Shown in pieces: positions 27,301 through 42,300 of a stretch of 64,000 bases of DNA (positions are counted from its first letter, which is position 1; each line of letters opens with the position of its first letter). Made by a program: the position numbers and the translations under genes. A model generated the notes under the pieces. The model was given only the letters and a program-made list of their open reading frames with translations. It was not told where the DNA came from and searched no databases. Source of the stretch: Camarhynchus parvulus (lineage: Eukaryota > Chordata > Aves > Passeriformes > Thraupidae); contig NC_044573.1 in assembly GCF_901933205.1 (NCBI RefSeq), positions 56,365,993 through 56,429,992 of the forward strand, read 5' to 3'.

Positions 27301-30300
27301 TATTGTGTATTTTACTGAAGTAGATCTCTCTGTATAAGAAACCATACTTTTACTTTATCCACTTTGTTTCTGGAACAGTAATTACAGAGAAGGAGACTTA
27401 TTCAGGGGAGGTGAACTAGCCATGTGACTGACTGAATCAGAACCTGTGAGAGATATCAGGACAAAATCGAACTGATACAGTTTATTCCTTCCTGATCAGG
27501 CTTCTCTTTTGATTTATCACCTCTGGCCAAGGCAAAAAGTTTCTATACAGTTACTACTAAGGAGTACTGGTTTTACATAAGCGTCTGTGGCAGTCTGCCT
27601 GATGACCAGTGTCACACAAAATCGGCAGCTTGCCAAGTAACGCGGAGGTGAGTAACTCATTCTCTTGGCTGTAAGGGAAGATCTCTTGTTGCATGATGTG
27701 TTGTTATCGGTGTGCAACAATGAATAATTTGCATGTAAAGTAATTACTGGGCTACCTGTAATAGATTCAGGTAATTAGCATATAATTTGCAGTAATTATA
27801 CTGCCAGCTGTTTCAAGCCAAATGCACATATATGTAACCTTGCTTACAGCTAACTTGTGAGATGGAATGTGCCCGTTGCTCTCCCTTTTGTTATTCATAG
27901 GGACTGTAAATTCTAGATTAACTGCTGCAGCTGTAGTAAGGCAACCTATAATCCAGAGATTGAGGGTCAGCTCTGTTCCAAGAACTGGCCTAAAGAATGT
28001 GAGCTTGCTGCACTTGGGATGAGCAGGGGCTGCCTTAAGTAGTAGTGAAGCCCAGATCTTGGATGTTGTACCATATGGCCTTAGGTTGTGCCAGTGGATA
28101 TTTAGATTAGATAGTAGGAAAAGTTTCTTCATGGAAAGGGTTGTCAGGCATTGAAGCAGGCTGCCCAAGGAAGTGGTGGAATGGCCATCCCTGGAAGTGT
28201 TCAAAATATGTATGGATATGAACTTGAGGACATGGTTCAGTGGAAAGATTTGGTGGTGGTACTAAGGTGATGGTTGGACTTGATCTGGGAGGTCTTTTCC
28301 AACCTTAACAATTTTATAATCTCCCTCACTAAATTGGCTGTTCCATGTACGGTCCTAGTGTGTACTGCTACTCTGACAGCATCACTGCTTTTGCCTCCTA
28401 TAAATTATGTCTGAGGTAGCATCAGAAATACCTGTGCATTTCAGGTTCCAGGTCAGCCTGCTGCCAGAGATGGGGTACTTGGCCCTGAGTTACTCTCCAG
28501 CCAAGGACAGTTTTCTGCAGATCCTAGAAATGTTCTTCAGAGGAAGATGATGGAGCTAGGTCTGATAGAGTCAATGTTAAGTCAGTGACAAAACACTCCT
28601 GAACCAAAGCTGATACCTAGCAGAGAGCTGTTGTGCAGTGCTAGGTCTTCATTGCCCATATGTAATTGGATGAGGCCAGTTTGACCCCAAGATGAGGGTG
28701 TCTGCAGTTTGACTTCCACTTTGGAGAATGAGAACTTGATGGTATTGTCACCCTTTTAGAGACAGGAGTATTCAAGTTTTCTAGATACCTTAGCAATATG
28801 TAACTTCCTTTCCTTTTCAAAGTAGGACATCTGTTCATGTTTTAAGTTTGCTTTTGGCAACGTTCTTTTTATCCTAGCTCACTGAGGCCTAATCAACCTT
28901 ATTTAATTATTATGCCTTATTATGGTGTCTTGTATAAACTTACGTGGTTTCTATTTGTAAGACTTCTCTTAGAGACAATTTTGTGTTCTGTTCACTCTCA
29001 AAACTCACTTTTTATTTTCTAGTAACGATCAGTCTTGGAGTCTTGGACTGCCCAGTTCCAAACTTTCCTATTATGATGGCCTGATTCAGTTGACCTACAA
29101 AAATGGTGCAGCATACAACAATGAGAATAAAACACAGCGCTCTACCCTTATAACTTTCCTGTGTGACCATGATGCTGGAATAGGTCAGCCTGAGTATCAG
29201 GTAAGAAGTTCTATATGAAGAAAGGAAGGATCTCCATCCTAAAATACTGACAATAGCTACTAGGTCCGTACAAGCAGGGTGTTATGTGTGGAAATACCCA
29301 GTATCTGTAAAGCAGACTAAAATAAATAGTTATTTCTCTTGGTATTTTTGACTCTTGTTACAGTCATAAAGCTTTCCTTGACCAGTAAACAGTAAGCTGT
29401 TTACCTGGATCCAGATTGTTACCTCACTCTCTTCTAGTGGGCCATGTAATTAGTGCTTTTGGTTGTCTCGTATTTCTAGCTGGAAAAAACCCAAACTGGC
29501 TGAGAAGTAACAGATGATATGACTCTGTACCCAGCAGACAGTGGTTTAACAGAACCAGAGCAGTTTTTTTTGGCAAGAGCATTTTTGGTGACACAGGGAA
29601 AGGCAAGATCTGTGACAGGACAGACCAGCACAAATCAGTCTGAGAAGATATATCCCAAAACCAAGGGGAGATACCAAGCTTGACATATAAACCAGTAGCT
29701 GTGAGTCACAAAGTTGTCAATGTAAAAAGCCTCTCTTACCTATTCTGCTCATTTGTAGAAAGAAGATAACTATACCTACAACTTCAGGTGGTACACTGAA
29801 CATGCTTGTCCAGAAATCCCGCTGGAATGCGTTGTGACAGATCGCAACAACATGGACCAATATGACTTGTCAAGGTAGGAAAGTGACACGTTCAATGTAA
29901 CTTAGCTATTCTAGTTTGGTGTTCTGTCTGAAGTTGGTTTCCTGTGTAGGCAGCACCAGAAGCTTCACCTCTTGTGAGAGTCTTGACTGCAAGTATGGTG
30001 AAATCCCTCTAGTATGTTGGCTTGCCTGCTAGGCTGTAAACTGACTTTTTGGGATGGTTTTGCTTATAAAAATGTATTACCTTGTCAACTGTGCTCTGTG
30101 TCCCAGGAGTATTCTTTCTAATTGTAGCACTTGAAAATGAGGGGGAGAAGTTAGTCGGGAATGCCTTAGGGTTGCTCTATTTCTTGAGACTGAGAAAGCT
30201 GGAGAGAGTCTATGAAGCATGTGTGTCCTTAGAGCAGAACTTTCTCTTTCTGCTCAGATTAGCAAAATCTGAGAAGAGAGGTGAAAACTGGTATGCCATG

Positions 30301-33300
30301 GATAATTCAAGACCAAGTGAGCGCAAGAAGTACTACATAAATGTCTGTCGACCCCTGATTGCTGTCCCAGGATGTGACCGGCGAGCATCTGTCTGTCAGA
30401 TGGAATATAAGCAGGTTTCTGTGAGTACCCTTTCCAGCCCAACTCAGAGCTGGTTTGCCACATGAGTGAGACTGAAAGAGACACAAGTGAGATTAAAACA
30501 GCCATGTGAATTCTGCCTCCTTGTGCAAAGGGATATTCTGTGTACCATAATAGTTGCATAACCATAGCAAAATGGTAGAGCTCCTGTCCACCTCTTCAAA
30601 GAATAAAGCTTTAATTTTTACAAGTGTACCTATGTCATGTTTGACACTGATGATTTTTTGCCCTGTGTTTCAGAGGCAGACAAGCTGCATCTCTTTTATA
30701 TGAATTGCTGGAGTCTCAGAGATTGCTAGGAATACACATTTCTTTAGGAACAGGCTGTCCTCTTGGATATTTTGTCATGTTTCTGGCTTGGTTTAGATTG
30801 AACTGTGGAAAAAATTTGTTTAAAGATTCTTTGTTGCATCCCTGCCCTCCCTGAGCTTGCTTTGGATCTGAAGAGTAGATTAGATAGATGTTGCCAAGCA
30901 AATAAGAAACAACGCTGGTGGATGTTAGGGGCCTCTACTTCTGTATTGCCCTGAACTATAACAATTTATCATGGAAGTGATAGCAGCTGATAGGCTGAAT
31001 CGACTGGTTGCCCTGATTGACTTCATTGCTGCTCAGAGCTGTAGGGAAAGCTGTGCTAGAGGCTCACCCAGCCGTCCTAGTTCCTTCTATCAAACAGAGA
31101 CAACACCTTCCCCCCTTACTGTTAAAGGGGATGTGTTAGTGACTGAAGCCAGTCATTGCCAACACAGCACTTGAGAGATAATTATTGCTCATTCCCTGTG
31201 GTTGCAATGGGCCTTGTGCAAGGCTGCTTCCTTTACACGTAGAGACGCTTTAGGGCTTTATTACTTCACTGCTTGAGATAATGAGTAAAAGGTGAGTGCA
31301 TTGGGTCAATCTAAAGAGTTGTTAAAAAAAAATATAAAAGGGCAGAAGTCTGTGGACAGCTGTTTTGGAGGTATATTCTTTAGTTTGTTCCTGCTATTGA
31401 CTTAAAGAAGTTTCTTAAAACTAGGAAACACCAGTTATGTTGCAGTGACAATGACTTCAGACTTTGGTAGTAGCACCTACTGTCTTTCTAGTGCTCAGTT
31501 TCTGTCAGTGATTTTTAGCCTTAGCTAAGCATGGCAGATCCCTAAAGTCAATGCTGAGAACACTGGGAGGCTTCCACAAATTGTTTCAAAGAGCTCTACA
31601 ATAAATTCTACCTATTGCAGAAGACACAGGCCTCCCTAAATTGCTAAGCTATGTAGCCCAGGAGATGCAGATGGGTGTTCTAAGGTACTACAAGCACCTT
31701 ATTGTACTAAAAATAAAAACAACAAAAATGGAACTGTACCTTGTTGTGGAGGTTGTCTGTTAAATACGTGAAACTTGACTATAGAATGGGAGAGAAATGT
31801 TGAGAGCTTTTGTTGTCTTCAAAGCTATTAACCTGTGTACAAGAGTACTGTAGTAGGTATCTTCTTTTTGGTTGTTTCTATTTTTTTTAAAGTTGTTGAC
31901 ATGCTTTTCTTATTTCTAGGCTTCTTATTCTGAAGTCACCTCTATTAGTAATCTTGGTGTTGCCAGCAAAGAACTAGTAATTGAAAGACCTGGACATGTT
32001 TCTCTAACCTATGCAAATGGCTCTGTGTGCATCAATGCTGATGGAAAGACAACTACCTATACCACCACCATCCACTTTGTCTGTTCCAGGGGCACTCTTG
32101 TAAGGACAAATGATCTTCCAGTTTTTATTTTATCATAGTAGGTTTCTCATCCTATAACATGAAGCCACATGAAGATGTGTAGTGTATAGCAGATTTGTGG
32201 CAAGGGAGACTGCTTGAGGGTTTGAAATTGAGATGTAAAACCAAAACTGATTTAGATGCTAGAGGAGTACATGTCTGAGTACTTTATGGTAAACAAGAAC
32301 TAGATAGAAACTAACAGCCTTGATGAACAGTAGTATTTCAGACTAGTCTAATTAGCATGAAAAATACATGAGTACTTAAAACAGCAAACATTGTGGACAC
32401 TCTTAAGCGGAAAAATATTGTGAGATGCATTCTCAGGCTTAGGTTCTGCATTCTCCATAGGTTGTTGATTCTAGAATTCTTAAATCTGTAGGGCTTTTTG
32501 GGCTACAACTCCACATATTGGAGATTAGATTGAGGGGATTATTGGACTTAAGCTTGTGTAGACTTGTTCTTCCTGGCTTTTTGAATCTGCAGGTCTTGCT
32601 TTCCCCTTACCCACATGACCTTTAGCCCAAGAGGTGTGGTGAAAAATCTGTAACATGGAGCAGTTATGAACTGCTTTGCTTTTGTCTAAAACACTGACAT
32701 GAAGTGTACATAATAAATATTCCTGTTACCTTGTTACCTCACCTAACAGATTTCTGTTGCTTTACTTTTGCCTTTTTTTTAAATTATGGACTATGTATTA
32801 TACACCAAAACTCCTCAGAGCTTAGACTGAGACAAGATCTAGTTATACGTGTCTAGATTAAATATTGACTTTAATCTGAGTATTTGGATGTCAGATTCAG
32901 TTCTTGGCTAGTGCTTGGTCACATAGTAAATGTTTAACTAGAATAAGTTTTCAGTGATGACCTTCAAAATAAATCGGGGAGAGGGAAGTGGGGTGGAAAT
33001 TGTGTGCCTTTGTAGGGAAGTCTTTTAGAAGGACCTGACAGTTTCTCTAAGGGGGAATCTCAAACATGACAAAGTGTTAGCTATTACACTTACTCTGGTC
33101 TTCCTCTGCAATCTGTTTCCAGAGTAGCAGCCCACGGTTTATAGCTATTCTGGATTGTGTGGCCACTTTCTTATGGGAAACTGAGGCTGCTTGCCCAATA
33201 AAGGAAGCAAAAAATGATTCCCAGGTGAGAAAGGAGAATATAAATTGTATTTATAGTCTCAATGTACAATGTTTATTTATAGCACTCTTGGTTTCTCTGT

Positions 33301-36300
33301 TTAAATGGCACTTGAAGAAAACTACCTAAAGTGAAGTCTTAAGTTGGTCATGATGTAGTCTTGTGATATCTTATCATGTTGTATTTTTGAAGTGTTTCTG
33401 AAATGCTTAACTTCTGACAAAAATACTCAGGTGCTTTCTCGTGAGAACAGTTTACTTCCTCTCGAATGCTTCATTTAATGTTTCATTCCCTTGCTATGTT
33501 GGTAGTAAAACTGAGTTTATATGTATGGATATGTAATATCCTTGTTTTCTGCAGATCATCAGATGAGGCTTTTCTTTTTTCACACTAAACCATGAGATTA
33601 GCTTGGTTGCTCAGAGCATGATGCTAATAACACCAAGGTTGAGGGTTTGATTCCTGTTTGATCCCCATATGAGCCATACATTAAACAGTTAGACTCAATG
33701 ATCTTTGTGGGTCCCTTCCAATGCAAAATATTCTGTGAAATCTACTCAGTTGCTTCTGCTTTACAGGTCTCAACATAAACACATTAGTGTGAAAACAGCC
33801 CTCAGTTAAAATTTCCATGCGCTTAGCTAATATGATAGATGCCATCTGTTAAATTCCACTTTCATATGTTGGTGTGGCTGATGTCAGTGGACAAAAAGAA
33901 TTGAACAAATATACAAAAGAATTGAATTAAGCTACTGCCAGATCTGTTTTCTGGTGTTCTCTATGCAGGGTAGGAATATGTCTAAATCACTGCTTTGGTT
34001 CTTGAAACAAGTTAGAGGTAAAATAAACAGAAGAAATGTAGAAGGAGAAAATAATTTTGTTGTAATTTTTTTTCCCAGTCGTGCTCTGTGCGAGATCCAA
34101 ACACTGGTTTTGTGTTCAACCTGCAGCCATTGGCTTCTGAGCAAGGGTATACAGTTACTGGCAATGGGAAAACGTTCTCGGTAAGGATTTTGGCTGCATT
34201 CTATGTTGTTTGAGTGCTGTTGTTGCATTTTTTGTCTTGCGTAGTGATCTAGGGGAGCTTTCACTCAGTCCTCTTAGGAAGTATGAGTTGGCAGGAAAGC
34301 ATTGTGGTTGAGGGAGGGAATGAAAGATAACTTCATTCGCCTTAATCTTGAAAGCATTAAACTTCTGGTTCTTGGAGAACATGAGGTAGCCACACTTTTG
34401 AGGCTCCTTTTTGAGGTAGTTTTCCCCTCCTGGACTCTGTTGTGTACTGCCAATTTATCTTCTGATTCTGAAGAAATTGACAGGGAAAGCCTAGAAAGCC
34501 TAGAAAGGGTCCATATCAGTGTTTTTAATGTAATCTGCAAGTGTCAGTGATCCTAGGCTGTCATAGATAATACCATAGTGATATCTTTAGGCCAAGAATA
34601 AACATCCTTTACTCCTAGTGGGGAGAAATTATGGACCCCATAATCTGAAGATTGAGCATACTCTTACTGTATTATAGTTGAATTTCTGCACTGCAAGACT
34701 GTGTTGTTTCAAATAGTTCTCTACAAGTGTTTTACTGATGTAGAAATGGCTATGTGGACCTTGTTTTTCTGATGCAGTTAATACTATGTACATCTACATG
34801 TTTTCACAACTTCTAGCTAAACATTTGTGGACACTTGCCATATTGTGGTAAAATCAATAGGAAAACAGCTGCTGGGTGTGAAAGAGAAAATCGTACACCT
34901 CTGAGGCCACTGGAATTGGACAAAACGCTTTATCTCTCCAGTGAAGGGTTTCTAACTCTTACCTACAGAGGCCCTCTTCATGTGGAATCAGGTGAGTTCA
35001 GGAAATACACAGGGTATTGTAAAAACTTAGTGTTAGTGGTCTTCATTCCTTCTTTTGTTCATGTGCTGAAGTATATTTGGCTTGGTATTAATTATTTAAA
35101 CAAGCTTGCTCCTATGGAAATTTTAGGAAGAAATGAAGTTACACAGAATGGTAATGGCTCGGTAATACATGTGCATTTCAAAACTCTAGGAGAGTGACTC
35201 AATACACTATAGGGTTTTCTCCTTAGCAGATGAAAAATACTGGTCCTTGTATGGAGAAATGGACAGTCAGATTGGGAGAACAAAATGAACTCAGGTTCTT
35301 TTTCTAAGTGAAGTAATAGCTTTTAGTTTCAGTTTCATGGATAATTCTCTCTAAAGGTGTTTCATATCTGAAAGGTCAGTTTTCAGTAAGCTTGTGCTCT
35401 CCTGTATGGAATTTTTTGAATTAGTGCTCCAATACTTCATATGCACCTACTTCATGAATTATATCTTTTGCAGGTAAAATGAATTAGAAATGTATATCTG
35501 GCTTTTTGATAGTAGATGCTCTTCAATTATACTGAAACTGAGCTTTGTAGAAAGGAATATGACATCTTAACAACAAAAGACCTCGGGAAAACTAGGTTTT
35601 GGATTCAGGAACTTCAAATGCTTCAGCATGCTTAATTGCTGGGGTGCTATCTCTTATTTTCTCAGTTGCGACATTTTTGTACATAGTATGTAACAGTGAT
35701 TAAGCTCTTATGTATTTTAATTTAAGAGGTTCTACTATTTTTATAACACTACTAAGCATTTTGCTGACAAATACTACTCCCTGACATAATTCTGTCACTT
35801 CTTGGGGACTAAACAGAACTTAACATATAGTGCTTTGATAGGATCAGTATTATTTGTTCTGCAGTCATTACACTGAACTTCTTACAAACAAACAGAACCC
35901 TCAAACCAAAACTTTGTGGGATGTAATTTAAAAGCTGCTTGTTGCCACTGGTGGTGTTTTAAAAGGTTTCTGTTTCTTCATGTATGTCAAAGAACATAGG
36001 GAGTAGAGGTCAATGAAGGTAATCACGTTGTTGAAGTGTGTCAAGGAGACACATTTCAACAACATTGATTACATTGTCAAGGCACATTTTGGTCTCTTAT
36101 TTGTAGAGGCAGTGGTGGCTGCTAGGCAATTTTTCATGGCTCTCTGAAGAAGACTTGCATATTTACAGCTGAAAACCCATAATCAGCAAGATAGTATTAT
36201 CCTTGAAGCAGTTTTATTAATAAGAGACTATTAGAAAATTTTGAAGTCAAGTGTTAGCTTGAACTTAAATTCACATGTTCCGAACAGAACCATCAGTAGA

Positions 36301-39300
36301 TAAATGTTTGTCTTATAGGAACATCAGACATGTTCAGAGTGACTTTCATTTGTAATGATTCATATCCTGGAGAGCTTAAGTTTGTGCGTGAGGAGATAAA
36401 CAGCGTGCTGGACGTCCATGATACTTTTTTTGAGTTTCACACAGCTCTGGCTTGTGCTCCTGCTCCTGTAGATTGTCAGGTTACAGGTAAGTACCTGGAA
36501 TTTAGGTGGGCTCTTTCCCATGTTGAACAGCAAACTTCTGCTCAGTGGAGGGCTTTAAGAATACCTATTGAGAAGACATTTGTAAGACTTAAAATCCTTG
36601 CAGAAGTTGTAGGGTGGGAGAAGAGGTAAGTTGCGTGAAGCAGGCTTAACTTAGAAAAGCAGGGAAAGAAGCTAATTTAAAACATTGTGGTATACACAAG
36701 AAAGTTGATAATTACTTTGAAAACATTTAATCATTACTGTGACTGATGCTGCTTCAGCCCAGCTCTAAAGAAAATGAGTTAATTTAGTATTGACATCTGT
36801 AAAAATGCACCTGTGATTTGTGGAGAAGTTACATTTGGGGAGTAACTGTCAAGGGAACTATGTTCTGCATTTGGCATGGTGATGTTTTTGTGGCAACAGT
36901 ACATTCTCTTAATACATATCTAATGTGATTCTGAAAATTATTTTGAATTGTGTATTCATTAGTGAAGCTGGTATAATTTCAAATCCAGTTCTGCTGCAAG
37001 TATTGAGTTCTCTCAGCTTACTGCATTTCTTCCAGATGCTGCTGGCAATGAGTATGACTTAAGTGACTTGAGCAAAGATGGTGAGCCGTGGGTTGCTATA
37101 GACACTTCAAAGGAAGCAAAAAAGCGAACGTTTTTCTTGAATGTCTGCAAGCCCCTGCCCTACGTGACTGGATGTCCTGGTAAGCCAAGTGGCAAGCGCT
37201 TCTTAACTTGAGTCTTCTGATGCAAGACCTTACAGTCAGAGTGATGTCCCTGGGTATTTTAGTAAGATTTATTGACTCCTGTCTCTTTAATCACAGAAAT
37301 AGCATAGATCTGGGTGACATATGTCACCCATGTGTCTGGGTGACATATGCAGGAGTATTAATAAGCAGACTTCCGCAAGCTGAGAGCAGTCTTAATGCTG
37401 CTCATCAGGACTCTTGCATTGAGATGTATATTAATGCATTTGGGAAAATTGCATTGAGGGCAGTATTGCCAGGATCTAATTAATATTAATAAATATTAAT
37501 ATTTTTAAAAGAAGATAGTATATAAAGTGTCGTAGTTTAACCCCATACAGCAATCAGCCCCATTCAGCTGCTTGCTCACTTCCCCACCAGCAGGATCAGG
37601 GTGAAAATCAGAAGGGCGAAGGTAAGAACTTGTGATTTCAGGTAAAGACAATTTAATGGGCAAAGCATAAGCTGGGCATACAAGCAAAGCAAAACAAGAA
37701 ATTAAGTCCCTGCTTCCTGTGGGGGAGGCAGGTGTTCAGCTATCTCCAGGAGGGCAGGGCTGCATCACATGTAACAGTGACTTGAGAATAGAAGCACCAT
37801 CATTCCAAATGTCCCCCCTTCCTCCTCCTTCCCCATTTTATATGAGCATGATGTCATATGGTCTGGAATATCCCTTTGATCAGTTTGGGTCACCTGCCCC
37901 TGCTATGTCTCCTCCCAGCCTCCTGTGCACCCCCAACTTCCCTTGCCATGTTATAGTAAGAAAAACAGAAAAGGCCTTGGCTCTATGTAAGCCCTGCTCA
38001 GCAGTAACAAAAAATCTCTATATTGTGTTCAGCACAAATCCAAAACACAGCCCCATACTCACCACTGTGAAGAAAATTAACTCTACCCAGCTGAAACTAG
38101 TACAGAAAGTTAAATGTTGTTGAAGCCTCCTAACTGAATGAAGCCAGAATGAGCAGCTTATGCCATGTCTTACTCCATTTCTAGCCGGTTTAATGTATTT
38201 AACTGTACTGTAGTCTTTTACAAGTCTGTGGAATCAGATAAATTAGTGCAGTTTGAAAGATTTGAGTATGCAGAAGTAACTTGTTATATTCCTCAAAGGC
38301 TTTAGCTACACAGTGTCTCTAACTGTATTGATGAATATGTGTGTGTGTTGTGTTCTGCTTCAGAAGTTTGAGACAGTTTACTGCAAAGCTCTCTTAAAGC
38401 TACCCTGTTCTATTATTTTACAATCAATTTAGCACTAGTTGTCAAAGCTTTGAGCTAAACCCCAGTTCTTTTCCTGTAGGTGGTGCCATAGGATCTTGTG
38501 TGAAATACACTGATAAAAGTAAGAACCTGGGAGTCATTCAGATAAACCCCCAGGCTGCTACTGATGGGTCGTTAAGCATTATCTACTTGAATGGTGACAC
38601 ATGCAAAGATAATCAACGTTATTCCACACGTATCATCTTCCAGTGTGATCAAACAACGGTAATTTTCTCTTCTACTTGCTAGCAATGAGGATTTTAGTGC
38701 TTGTACCAAAATAGACAGTGTTTATTCCTCTTAAAATGGAGAGACTGATTCTAAAAATTAAAATCTTACATACTGGGTTTTTCCTTGTCTCTTCTTGAAA
38801 AAGCTGTCTGTTTACTGAACCTGTAGAACACAATTGTGAACTATCATGGAATCCTTTTTCCTCCTGTGAGCCACCAAAAGCAGCTCTTTGCTGAACATAA
38901 ATACTGCAATTTGATACTGGAGACTTTAAACTCTGAAACTGCAGTAAAAGAAAAAAAGCCATGTGTGTATGTTTTGAGACTTGCAGTGTAATTATTAGTA
39001 AGCCTCCTTCATATGGCTCTTTTCTGTAGGGATCACCAGTGTTGGAGCAAGAGAATGACTGTGAGTTTGTCTTCGTTTGGAGGACTTTGGCAGCATGTCC
39101 TGTTCACAAAGCAGAAGGTAAGTAGTTATTTGAGATTTAAAGTATCAGTCAAACTGTACAAGTAATAAATACTTGAATGAAACTATGTCAGTTTCTTGCC
39201 CTGTGAATCTTCGTGTAAAAAGTGTTGGCTTGTGGAGGAATGTCTATTCTGAGCTTTAAGCTAGCTACAAATCCTATCTAATGTCAAAGATACAAGTTAG

Positions 39301-42300
39301 GATGACAGGCAAATGTACTTGCCTATCTAGGGAAAGAAGATGTAGTACAATACTTTATCAAAACAGCATTATTACCCTCTTGTTAAATCACAGACAGACT
39401 TGCTAGTAAATATTAAAGCATCAGTTTTCATGAGAACAGAGTTGATTCTGTGCCTGGCAGGTCTTGCCCTGTCCCTCACGAAAAACTGTGGAAGCAAGAC
39501 TAAACTTGACCCTTGTTAGACAATGGCGGGAAGGCCAGAGGAGGAGTCTCAGTTTGTATTTGACTCCAGGATGTGCAACAAGAAATCACAAGTTCTAGTT
39601 CTGATACTTGATTGTCTCTTAGATGGAAGATTGAGTGTGTAGGCATCTTCTCTGCCTTTGCAGGCTTTGTTTTTCAGCTTGTAGATAATTCCTTATTCCT
39701 TGTTCCTAGACTTCCTGTAAAGGATCTGTCACAACGGTCCTAGTCATTATTGAAACTGCTGATGATCTGACATGGCATGAGGAATGTTCACAAACTGCTG
39801 CTCTGTAGTACATAATTACTGTGCAGGATGCTGGTGACTGAATTGTGGTTTTGAAGGAGGAGAACTGATGTCTTTAGCTGGGTACCAACATGTATGATCG
39901 AGAAGAGCATAATGTTCAAGTGATACAATCTGATGATTTTTTTAAAAAGCTTCAGAATATTGAGCAAAGGGTCACTTTAAAACTGAGGACTTGAGCAACG
40001 GCAAAGTCACTGACATATAGCAGCTAATGAGACTCAGGAAACTAGAATTTTCCTAAACCTTATTTTATATGCATCTTTGTAAACTGTTATAAATATTTCC
40101 TATGACTGGTTATTTTCTTAACTCATCAAACTTCAGAGCTGTTAAAAGAAGATACAAGACTGACATCTAGGACACCTCTTGCTTTGATCTTGTGACCTTG
40201 CTGTTCTTTCCAGATAATTAAGCCAGTTCTGGACTTAGTGTCTCTGATTTTGTACTTTACCTTCAGCACAGCTGAAGGAAGAACTTGAGACCACTCTGAG
40301 GAGGTTTTTGAACTACAGTGTGGCTTTTGCATCAAGCTTTAGTAGCAGTTATAAAAGAAATGTGCTGTTTATACTAAGAAGGTTCTTCAGTGTCACTGCC
40401 TTAAAGTAGCTACTCATTTTTGTGGTCTTATTTGTCCAGTGAGCCTTAATTGTCCCCAGTGTATTTGAAGGCTAATAGGTCTTAAGTTGTATTTTAAATT
40501 GTTAACTTCTCTTTAAAGGAAAAGATTGCCAGGTGAAAGATCCAAGATATGGTCACGTTTTTGACCTGAAGCCGCTTTCCAATAAAGACATCAAAGTGAG
40601 TACAGATGAGTATGACTACTACTTCAGAGTTTGTGGAGAAATAAAAGAACCTTGCCCTGCAGAGCATCACAGTGTTGCATCCTGTCAAGTAAAGAAGATG
40701 GACCCTACTTTCAAAAAAGTAGCAGGTACTGCACTTACCTAAACAAACCTAGGGAACAGGAAGATTAACCAGGGTGTAATAGAAGAAGGGTACTTGCTTA
40801 TCTAGTACATCTAATGAGATAAAACACCTCACTGCTTTTGCTCAATGTGCAGATAAAATGGCATATGTGTAGTTACCTTGACACTCAGTTATGAATGAAT
40901 TCAGCCCTACTGTGCTGGAGTAGTAGTCCCACAATAACTGGATTGCAAGTTTTAGAGGAAGCTTGAGGTCTGTCTGTATATTCTTTAATTGCGCATTTTA
41001 TTGCTGTTTATGTGACCCTGTTGTCAGAGGCATTACTGCAGTTGTGTTGCATTACTGTAGCTGTTAACATTTCTCAACTCTTTGCTTCTAGGCTTGCGTA
41101 CAGACAAACTGACTTTCAAAAATGGTCTAATAATGATTAATTACACCAGTGGAGAAAAATGTCATAAAATATATGAACGATCAACTGCTATATTATTCTA
41201 TTGTGACAAGACTAAATCTGAGGTTAGTTTCAAAACATGCTTCCTGTACATACTGTCTTCCAGAGTTACTCTCTTTTTTAAAGTATGGAAGGTTAGGGTG
41301 AAGAACGTGAATGTGCCTAATGATTTACAGATTAGACAAGCAATTCAAAGGTCCTATGAGGGGACAAAAAGATGAAGAATGTTTTGAATCTCCTGTTTAT
41401 GGATGGTACCTTTATCATTGTCCAGGAAGATCAGTGCATATTGTTCCTTTAAGGGATGGCTATCATTACCAGAGCTCTTGGAGAAGTTGGGAAGGGATGT
41501 TCTTCCATAAATAACAGCTGTTTCTTTGTAAGAAATAAAAAGTAGAAGGTTGAATGTGCAGGAAAGCAGGTATTACATGGCCAGACTAAAATAAGCTGGT
41601 TACTTGCTTTTGGTATCTGATTTGTGCCTCCCTTCCTGTTCTTAATCAATTGTATATAGAATTACTTTTGCTCTTCTTATTTCCTGGGGGAGGCAGCAAT
41701 TCCTAATGGCTGCCCTTTTATCAGAAGGGTGCATGTGGATAAACTCAGGTTTGGGAGAAGCCATGCTTAGCTGGTCAGAGGCATAGTGTGGCTCTAAGAT
41801 AATATGTGTGTTCTTGGATCTTCCTGAGGCATGACTGACGCATTTCATTGTTTCCATGTGTCTAAATTAGAAAGCAAATTAATTTTGTATTATGTTCTTT
41901 CAGCCTGTGTTTTTGAAGGAAACTCCAGACTGCACCTACATGTTTGAATGGCATACTCCATATGCTTGCCCACCTGTTAAATCTACTGAGTGCTCCTACA
42001 AGTAAGTTGTTTCCACAAAATTGAAATGGAGCTGTATGTTGAGAGAGACAAATACAGCCTTCTTGCAATTCAGTGCACTCTGCTCCTTTAGCTGTTGTGT
42101 TTTGACCACCTAATGTAGCATTCAATGCCAATGCATAATATTTAAAATAAGTTTTGCAATTTGTGCTTCTGAAAACTAATTTAATTGGCAAAAAACCCCC
42201 CAACTTTGAGATTCTTTTGGAGAATAATAAAACGGAGCTGTTTGGTCTGTATTTATTGATGGTTGAATGTTAGGTGGTTGCAAGTGTCAAGTTGTTATTT

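Noticed and set aside
27767..28204. 145-codon minus-strand frame in intron 15
   Set aside because: It is the antisense of the CR1 3' end.
33591..33677. tRNA-Ile gene
   Set aside because: Internal boxes are present but the acceptor stem is degenerate, the T-arm is partly duplicated and a CR1-like tail follows; it is the head of a SINE.
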